DNA of 46,213 bases from Intestinimonas butyriciproducens. GTDB lineage: Bacteria; Bacillota; Clostridia; Oscillospirales; Butyricicoccaceae. The notes beneath the pieces were generated by a model. It did no database searches. It had not been told where the DNA came from and saw nothing but the letters and a program-made list of their open reading frames with translations. The stretch lies in contig NZ_JACJKW010000021.1 of NCBI RefSeq assembly GCF_016901775.1, positions 1 to 46,213 on the forward strand, read 5' to 3'. The position numbers were made by a program, and so were the translations under genes. Of the stretch, positions 40,729 to 46,213 are shown in pieces; the first letter of the stretch is position 1; each line of letters begins with the position of its first letter.

Positions 40729-40745
40729 CGCTGGAGGCACTGGGG

Positions 40746-40774
40746 TTGCAATTTGAGGGGGAATGGGGTATACT
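40746..40774 (+). promoter_or_regulatory. Promoter of the T-box-serS unit
   Basis: TTGCAA, 17-bp spacer, TATACT. Confidence 0.75.
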
Positions 40775-40783
40775 ACTCCTATA

Positions 40784-41010
40784 CAGGCCATGAGGAAAGA
40801 AGCGGCGGCAGCGCCTTTTTAGAGAGCCGGCGGCTGGTGGAAGCCGGCAGGGCAAAACCGCTTTTCCGCTTTCGGAGCCTGCGGCGAAGAGCCGGGGGGC
40901 GCGCCCCGTACAGCGCACAAGAGGGGCCGGTGTATGCCGGCAACATGGGTGGCACCGCGGAAGTCTTCCGTCCCATAGGAAATGGGATCGGGGGCTTTTT
41001 CTTTTTCTCA
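40784..41010 (+). ncRNA. T-box leader for serS
   Basis: Long structured leader with the T-box sequence GGGTGGCACCGCGG (40947-40960) just before serS, and a terminator (TCCCAT-AGGAA-ATGGGA region, then T's, ~40970-41010). The bulge UGGC can pair with the 3' end GCCA of uncharged tRNA-Ser, whose discriminator base is G. Uncharged tRNA should favour read-through into serS. I could not assign the specifier codon with certainty. Confidence 0.88.
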
Positions 41011-41057
41011 GGAAAAGCACTCCGGCCCCCGGAACATTGTAACAGGAGGAAACCAAA

Positions 41058-42353
41058 ATGCTGGACATGAAATTTCTGCGGATGAACCCGGAAGCAGTCA
41101 AAGAGAACATCCGCAAAAAGTTCCAGGAAAACAAACTGGAGCTGGTGGATCAGGTGCTTCAGATGGACGAGGAGTGCCGGGCGGCCAAAACCCGGTGCGA
41201 CTATCTCCGCTCCCAGCGGAATACCATCAGCAAGCAGATCGGCAAGCTGATGGCCCAGGGCAAGCGGGAAGAAGCCGAAGAGACCAAGAGCCAGGTCACT
41301 GCCATGGCGCAGGAATTGCAGGAGCTGGAAGAAAAAATAAACCAGCTGAACGAAGAAATCCGCCGCCGGATGCTGGTCATTCCCAATATCATCGACCCTT
41401 CGGTGCCCATCGGCCGTGATGACAGCGAAAATGTGGAGCTGGAGCGCTTCGGCGAGCCCAAGGTTCCCGATTTCCCCGTGCCCTATCATGTGGACATTAT
41501 GGAGAGCCTTTTGGGCATCGACCTGGACAGCGCCCGGAAAACCAGCGGCAACGGCTTTTATTACCTCAAGGGGGATGTGGCCCGGCTCCATTCCGCCATT
41601 TTGTCCTATGCCCGGGATTTCATGATCGACAAGGGCTTTGAATATTATGTGCCCCCCTTCATGATCCGCAGCAGCGTGGTGGACGGCGTGATGAGTTTTG
41701 CCGAGATGGAGAACATGATGTACAAGATCGAAGGGGAGGACCTGTACCTCATCGGCACCAGCGAGCACGCCATGATCGGCAAGTTCATCGACACCATCCT
41801 GGATGAGAGCGAGCTGCCCCAGGCCCTCACCAGTTATTCCCCTTGCTTCCGCAAGGAAGTGGGCGCCCACGGCATCGAAGAGCGGGGCGTCTACCGCATC
41901 CACCAGTTCGAAAAGCAGGAAATGGTGGTGGTCTGCAAGCCGGAAGAGAGCATGGAATGGTTCCAGAAGCTGTGGCAGTATTCGGTGGAGTTTTTCCGCT
42001 CCCTGGACATTCCTGTGCGCACCATTGAATGCTGCTCCGGCGACCTGGCCGACCTGAAGGTGAAGAGCGTGGATGTGGAGGCCTGGTCTCCCCGTCAGCA
42101 GAAATACTTCGAGGTGGGCAGCTGCACCAACATGGGCGATGCCCAGGCCCGCCGCCTGAGCCTGCGGGTGCGGCGGAAGGAGGGGGCCAACTACATCCCC
42201 CATACCCTGAACAACACCGTGGTGGCGCCGCCCCGGATGCTCATCGCCTTCCTGGAGAACAATCTGCAGGAAGATGGCTCGGTGCGTGTGCCCGAGGCCC
42301 TGCGCCCCTATATGGGCGGCAAGGAAGTGCTTTGCCCCAAAACTGGGAAATAA
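41058..42353 (+). CDS. serS: Seryl-tRNA synthetase
   Basis: Class II synthetase, 431 aa. The N-terminal coiled-coil arm that grips tRNA-Ser spans ~30-100 (RCDYLRSQRNTISKQIGKLM). Motif 2 is SYSPCFRKEVGAHGIEERGV followed by YRIHQFEKQEM, and motif 3 lies at the end in TVVAPPRMLIAFLENNLQ with the invariant Arg. AGGAGG precedes the ATG. All parts are intact. Controlled by the upstream T-box, linking expression to serine-tRNA charging. Confidence 0.96.
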   Translation: MLDMKFLRMNPEAVKENIRKKFQENKLELVDQVLQMDEECRAAKTRCDYLRSQRNTISKQIGKLMAQGKREEAEETKSQVTAMAQELQELEEKINQLNEEIRRRMLVIPNIIDPSVPIGRDDSENVELERFGEPKVPDFPVPYHVDIMESLLGIDLDSARKTSGNGFYYLKGDVARLHSAILSYARDFMIDKGFEYYVPPFMIRSSVVDGVMSFAEMENMMYKIEGEDLYLIGTSEHAMIGKFIDTILDESELPQALTSYSPCFRKEVGAHGIEERGVYRIHQFEKQEMVVVCKPEESMEWFQKLWQYSVEFFRSLDIPVRTIECCSGDLADLKVKSVDVEAWSPRQQKYFEVGSCTNMGDAQARRLSLRVRRKEGANYIPHTLNNTVVAPPRMLIAFLENNLQEDGSVRVPEALRPYMGGKEVLCPKTGK

Positions 42354-42360
42354 ACAAGAA

Positions 42361-42388
42361 AAAAGCCGCCCTTCGGGGCGGCTTTTTT
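42361..42388. terminator. Terminator after serS
   Basis: AAAAGCCGCCC-TTCG-GGGCGGCTTTT; also suitable for the convergent minus-strand gene. Confidence 0.92.
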
Positions 42389-42453
42389 CTTTCGCCTGAG
42401 ATATATTTCTGGGTGTGATGAGAAAATAACTGCGGGATCAAGCTCAACGAGGC

Positions 42454-44817
42454 TTACAGATTCATACCGGTTTCAAAGGAAGAAATGAATCGGTTCATGG
42501 ATTTTCGGGCGATTTTCATAGCTTCTACAGTTTCTTCCGCTTTTTTGATCTGGGCTTTCAGTTTCTGTTTTTCCTTGCCCTTTGCCACATCTTCCCGTAG
42601 TTTCAATTCCACCAGGCCTTTTTCGATTTCAGCGATATTTTCCACATATTTCTCGTAAATGGTATTGGAGTAGGCTAAATCATGCTGATCGTTAAGGAAA
42701 ACCTCCCGGACCGCTACAAGGAGCTTTGCAGATTGGAGAATGGTATTCTTTTTGCCGGACAATCCAGCTACGCCTGCAGCACCGCCTACACCGGCTCCTA
42801 CACCCAGGCCGAGCACGGCGCCGCCGCCCACAATGGCAATGGTGCCGCCAGCCATTCCTGCACCGCCAACAGCCACAGCGCCGCCGCCCAGATAGGCCAG
42901 GCAGGTGCTGGTCAGAGCGGCGCCACTTAATCCGGTGAAGTTGGAGCCTACCAATAGGACAGCGATAGAAGGCGCAAAGGCACCGGAGAGGGCAATGGCC
43001 ACAATGGCGATCACTGCTGTGATGGAGAGGGAGGTGATGGCTGTTTTTAGCACTTCCTTCAATTCCCACAGCACCTTTTTATAGCAGGTACGGAGTCGGT
43101 TGATATATCCTTCCGGATAATAACTTTCGGGAAAAAGAGAATCCAGATAACGGTCTCCTTTCTCTTTGCTATATCCCCAGACCACATTGTGAAGGCTTTT
43201 ATATTTTTTGCTGGGTATCACATTGCCTTTCTTATCTTTTTCCAGACTCAGGGGATAATAGGGCTCGAAAAGCATCGCTTCCAGCAGAACCAACCGGAAC
43301 CATGCCCCCGAAGGTTCATTTTCCCGGATCTTCTCCAGCAGTTCCCCGAGGGAATACCAGTGGATCTGAGAGTTTTCCACCTGAGTGAAACGGGAGAAGC
43401 CTTGGGTGATATAGGTTTTCCATTCTTTCAGCCATTCTGCCTTTAGCTGCTGGATGTTTTCACCCCGGACCGGCAGTTTGGTCTGGCGGATGTCGTGGAG
43501 GATTTTGTAATATTCCAGGTTATAGAGAATTTCTGTCTGGGAAAGGGTCAGCCCCAGTTTGTCCATATCAGCCATGTCAGCACCGATCCTTTCATAGACC
43601 CGGTCTTTTTCACGGGTATATACAGAGCGCTTGATTTCTTCGTACATTTGCCGGATTTTTTTTACATTCCGGGCTTTGAGACACCAGGCCACATCCTGGC
43701 CGATGGCGACAGCCAGACGCCCCACCCCCACATAGTTGACAGCAACCCAATATTTTTGTGAGATGACGGCGGCGCTCACATCCACTGTGGTGAAAACACT
43801 CGCCGCCACTACAAGCATTCTGGTGATGGTGGGGTTGTTTGCCGGTCTGACCTTTTCCCAGGAGATCTGCTTGATATCTTGGATGGAATGGAGAGAATGC
43901 TCCTGTATTTCCATGGCGAAGCGGCGGATAAAATAGAAAGCCCGGACCATACATTCGTTGGCGATCACCGGGATGGCCTGGCGGCCCAGTTCCACAGCTG
44001 CGCCAAGTTCTCCCCGCAGATCCCATTTCAAAAGACTCTCTCGGATGATCTGGCCGGTTTCATCCCGTTGGGCCAAAAAGGTGCCGTTGAAGAGGCTTGA
44101 CAGCAAAGAGGGAAGGGAGCTATTGCGAAACAAAGGAAGAACAGAGATCTCTTTGGCTAGGGAAAGAAGAGGGCCGGGAATTCCGGTGCCGCCGCTCAGC
44201 CCCGCAGAACTGTGGCTGCCTGCCATGTCGCTGACAAGATGAAAGAACCAAAGGATGGTTCCATAAAAGATTTTTTGCGGCAGATCTTCTCCGATGAATA
44301 CCTGACTTTTTTTCGGTACATCCACGATCAGAAATTTGCCATGGGAATCGGTACCGTATGCTTTACAGGTGAATTGGGTCAGCAAGGAGAAAATCAGCCC
44401 AGCTGGGGTGGGGTGGTGGGCAAAATCCCGCAGATGATGCTGTAGGCCGCCGCCAAAATCAGGTGTGTTCCCATCACTGGGTATGGGGAATTTATCCTCC
44501 AAGTATTTGACGCAGGAAGAAAGCTCCTCTTTCTTGCATCCCAGCATTTTTGCAGTTCTTTTCACCAGTTCATCGATTTTGTCACGGGCTACCCTGCGCC
44601 CACGGGCCAAATCAAAATCTCCTGCCCACAAAATATCCAGGGTACCACAGAGAAGACCGGATGCAATGGAAATGAAATAATCGGTCTGATCCGCTTGGCT
44701 GGTTAGTAGCTCGATCTGGCTATCCAAATCAAAAAGGATTTGGTCCAGATTGTACGCAGCTCCGGGGTTTTCTCTTTCATAGGGGATAAGGGTCACTTGA
44801 ATGGAACTATTGTCCAT
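42454..44817 (-). CDS. Large membrane-associated protein of unknown function, 787 aa
   Basis: I do not recognise the family. Mostly soluble and charged, with a hydrophobic stretch at ~335-375 (TRMLVVAASVFTTVDVSAAV; VGRLAVAIG) and, at ~590-690, a strongly hydrophobic Gly/Ala region (ITSLSITAVIAIVAIALSGA; GGGAVAVGGAGMAGGTIAIV; LGLGVGAGVGG) like a glycine-zipper membrane inserter. A lysine/glutamate coiled coil closes the protein (KQKLKAQIKKAEETVEAMKI). AAGGAGCG precedes the ATG. It lies 30 bp downstream of a transporter gene and is more A/T-rich than its neighbours. A pore-forming or defence effector role is conceivable but unproven. Confidence 0.72.
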   Translation of the reverse strand: MDNSSIQVTLIPYERENPGAAYNLDQILFDLDSQIELLTSQADQTDYFISIASGLLCGTLDILWAGDFDLARGRRVARDKIDELVKRTAKMLGCKKEELSSCVKYLEDKFPIPSDGNTPDFGGGLQHHLRDFAHHPTPAGLIFSLLTQFTCKAYGTDSHGKFLIVDVPKKSQVFIGEDLPQKIFYGTILWFFHLVSDMAGSHSSAGLSGGTGIPGPLLSLAKEISVLPLFRNSSLPSLLSSLFNGTFLAQRDETGQIIRESLLKWDLRGELGAAVELGRQAIPVIANECMVRAFYFIRRFAMEIQEHSLHSIQDIKQISWEKVRPANNPTITRMLVVAASVFTTVDVSAAVISQKYWVAVNYVGVGRLAVAIGQDVAWCLKARNVKKIRQMYEEIKRSVYTREKDRVYERIGADMADMDKLGLTLSQTEILYNLEYYKILHDIRQTKLPVRGENIQQLKAEWLKEWKTYITQGFSRFTQVENSQIHWYSLGELLEKIRENEPSGAWFRLVLLEAMLFEPYYPLSLEKDKKGNVIPSKKYKSLHNVVWGYSKEKGDRYLDSLFPESYYPEGYINRLRTCYKKVLWELKEVLKTAITSLSITAVIAIVAIALSGAFAPSIAVLLVGSNFTGLSGAALTSTCLAYLGGGAVAVGGAGMAGGTIAIVGGGAVLGLGVGAGVGGAAGVAGLSGKKNTILQSAKLLVAVREVFLNDQHDLAYSNTIYEKYVENIAEIEKGLVELKLREDVAKGKEKQKLKAQIKKAEETVEAMKIARKSMNRFISSFETGMNL

Positions 44818-44847
44818 GGCAGGTCGCTCCTTTTTGTGATACCGTTT

Positions 44848-45348
44848 TTATGCTGCCAGATGCTTCAGGCAGATGCGGGAGACGGCGGCGTTTAAGCAGC
44901 CGGTGAACAGGCCCAGGATCAAAAGCAGGGGCAGGTAATAGATGACCCCCAGGCTTTTCATCAGGATGCAGGCCCCCAGGATCTGGCCCACATTGTGGCA
45001 GGCGGCGCCGATGACGCTGACGCCATAGAGGGAAAACACCTTGCCCAGGCCTTTTTTGGCCAGGGCCATGGCAAGCAGGGAGAAAAGGGCCCCCAGCAAA
45101 GAGAGAAACAGGCTGGTGAAGTTTCCCGATGCCAGATACAAAACCCCCACCCGGCAGAGGGACACCCCCAGGGTGAAGGAGGGGCCCAGGGTGCAGAGGG
45201 CCACCAGGGTGACGATATTGGAAAGGCCCAGGCGGAAGCCGGGGAGGGGAAGCAGCAGGCTGAGGGGCAGCATTCCTTCCACCAGGGAGAGGCACAGGGC
45301 CAGGGCGGCCAGGATGCCGCTGAGGGCGATTTTCCGGGAGAGGGTCAT
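44848..45348 (-). CDS. Gx transporter family / HepI-type membrane protein
   Basis: 166 aa, five to six helices. SRKIALSGILAALALCLSLV, then LPLPGFRLGLSNIVTLVALC is the hallmark of proteins annotated as heptaprenyl diphosphate synthase component I, now regarded as a small ECF-like transporter family (Gx). AAAGGAG lies 8 nt before ATG 45348. It directly follows the NusG-domain-II gene, a pairing common in Clostridia near quinone or flavin-attachment genes. Substrate unknown. Confidence 0.83.
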   Translation of the reverse strand: MTLSRKIALSGILAALALCLSLVEGMLPLSLLLPLPGFRLGLSNIVTLVALCTLGPSFTLGVSLCRVGVLYLASGNFTSLFLSLLGALFSLLAMALAKKGLGKVFSLYGVSVIGAACHNVGQILGACILMKSLGVIYYLPLLLILGLFTGCLNAAVSRICLKHLAA

Positions 45349-45374
45349 GGGCAAGGCTCCTTTGGCAGGGGATT

Positions 45375-45764
45375 TCATCGGACGATGGCATCGGGGGCGT
45401 CATTTTCTCCCTGGGAGACCACCGTGACGCTCACCCGGTTTTCCAGGCACACGGCGCTCTGGCCCGCCCGGGTCAGCCAGCCGGTGTGGACGCAGTCCTG
45501 GTGAGGACAGGTGGCGGACCGGATGCACGCCCGTCCATTTTCCGCCAGGATGGTGTTTTCGTATGAACCGGTGAGGGTAAAGGTCACCGGCTCACTGAGG
45601 CCGCTGAGGGCGATGCGCCGCACCAGGACCCCGTTCTGCCGCACTTCGGCGGTAAGCTGGCCGCTGCTATGGCCCAGACCGGCGCCCCAGATGCCCCCGG
45701 CCAGCAGCAGAATCAGGGCAAAGGCCAGAAAGTCCCCTTTTTTCAGCTGTTTCAGCTGCTTCAC
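45375..45764 (-). CDS. NusG domain II-containing exported protein
   Basis: 129 aa starting at GTG with GGAGG upstream. The N-terminal helix (FLAFALILLLAGGIWGAGLG) anchors it in the membrane. The rest matches the NusG_II family: VRRIALSGLSEPVTFTLTGS, the CPHQDCVHTGWL cysteine/histidine motif and AVCLENRVSVTVV. The outside location and CPH..C motif suggest a redox or metal role. Co-transcribed with the Gx transporter gene 26 bp downstream. Confidence 0.85.
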   Translation of the reverse strand: MKQLKQLKKGDFLAFALILLLAGGIWGAGLGHSSGQLTAEVRQNGVLVRRIALSGLSEPVTFTLTGSYENTILAENGRACIRSATCPHQDCVHTGWLTRAGQSAVCLENRVSVTVVSQGENDAPDAIVR

Positions 45765-45833
45765 CGCCGCTCCCTCCTTTTTCTTCGGATAAAAGACAGT
45801 ATACCAAAAGAACGCCCCCCGTACAACCCCAGG

Positions 45834-46050
45834 TCCCGTGTCGGGACGGCCATACTCTCCCCGGCGGAGTGCCAGCGTGACGCTGGACCCATACTCTCCC
45901 CGGTTGAGTGCCAGCGTGACGCTGGACCCATGCTCTCCCCGGTTGAGTGCCAGCGTGACGCTGGACCCATACTCTCCCCGGTTGAGTGCGGTGGGTGGCT
46001 GAGTGCTCCGGCTCTGCCGGGAAGGGCTTGGGTACAGTCTTGGCAGAGTA
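45834..46050. repeat. 39-bp tandem repeat array and H2 hairpins
   Basis: H2 GTCCCG-TGT-CGGGAC (~45835-45849) is followed by three units with a 39-bp period (starts 45871, 45910, 45949), each CCAGCG-TGA-CGCTGG plus ACCCATACTCTCCCCGG. No variable spacers. A CCGGCTCTGCCGG hairpin follows (~46007). No gene. Confidence 0.88.
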
Positions 46051-46053
46051 CAG

Positions 46054-46081
46054 AAAAAAGGCTCCCCATGGGGGAGCCTTT
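46054..46081 (-). terminator. Terminator, probably for a minus-strand gene right of the window
   Basis: AAGGCTCCCC/GGGGAGCCTT with six U on the minus strand. Confidence 0.75.
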
Positions 46082-46213
46082 GTCCGGTGTCGGGATTGCA
46101 TCCCTTCGCCAGGATTGCAGCCCATACAGCCTGAGAGAGTTTTGGGCGGCGTGGCGCCGCAGCCATACTTTCTTTGCCGGGATGCACACAACTGGCCTTC
46201 TGCGGCACTTGGC
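46082..46213. repeat. Partial repeat-mosaic at the window edge
   Basis: Contains GCGGCG-TGG-CGCCGC (~46148-46162) followed by CATACTTTCTTTGCC; no gene seen. Confidence 0.6.

Noticed and set aside
45851-46007. 39-bp repeats as a CRISPR or origin iterons
   Set aside because: No spacers, and units consist of the same H2 hairpin module found everywhere in the window; no replication gene nearby.
1-46213. tRNA or rRNA genes
   Set aside because: Looked for tRNA-like cloverleaf and rRNA landmarks; none recognised in the window.

Overview
The window is moderately high-GC DNA from a Gram-positive, endospore-forming bacterium, most likely a gut-type member of the Clostridia (Oscillospirales-like). The evidence is strong AGGAGG ribosome-binding sites, sigma-A-type promoters, a spoIIGA-sigE-sigG sporulation cluster, a T-box before serS, a TPP riboswitch before an ECF thiamine transporter, an Lsa-type ABC-F protein, and dense intergenic palindromes. 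The assignment is inferred from gene content, not from a marker-gene search.

Layout. 1-4.5 kb: a TipA-like MerR regulator with its drug-type ABC exporter, and a convergent Lsa-like ABC-F gene behind a leader-peptide/terminator attenuator. 4.5-9.6 kb: an amidase-domain protein, an AbgB-like M20 hydrolase, a small HD hydrolase, colliding IS3 and IS30 remnants, a duplicated membrane protein and a PepT-like peptidase. 9.6-16.2 kb: a flavoprotein, spoIIGA, sigE and sigG separated by repeat blocks, then a phage-type replisome organiser. 16.4-19 kb: TPP riboswitch-thiT and a cation/proton antiporter. 20.2-24.4 kb: phage packaging and head genes. 24.4-26.2 kb: an AT-richer Type II restriction-modification pair. 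26.5-29.5 kb: a coaX-like gene lacking key acidic residues, a PanT-like ECF component and an RsmF-like methyltransferase. 29.7-30.3 kb: a 651-bp element with 25-bp inverted termini and an 8-bp target duplication, carrying one small membrane protein. 31-39 kb: phage tail, fibre and portal genes. 39-46 kb: an anchored exported protein, two XRE regulators, T-box-serS, a 787-aa membrane protein of unknown function, a Gx/HepI-type transporter and a NusG-domain-II protein.

The most unusual signal is the intergenic DNA. Almost every gap is a mosaic of short modules. One is a 4-5-bp stem with a GNRA-type tetraloop (here H1). Another is a 15-nt hairpin (here H2) whose 6-bp stem takes at least nine sequences, while the G-C closing pair and the NCA triloop (one strand) are kept. 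H2 copies begin within one base of several stop codons, and lie exactly 1 nt upstream of the -35 box in four promoters. Larger ~170-bp units have ends alike in architecture but different in sequence. These repeats have also supplied the portal C-terminus and truncated a small gene.

The phage genes (terminase, scaffold, coat, adaptor, propeller-like tail protein, collagen fibre, portal) are open and look like a podovirus-type particle. They are split in two and reordered around host genes, with no integrase, lysis or tape-measure gene in view.
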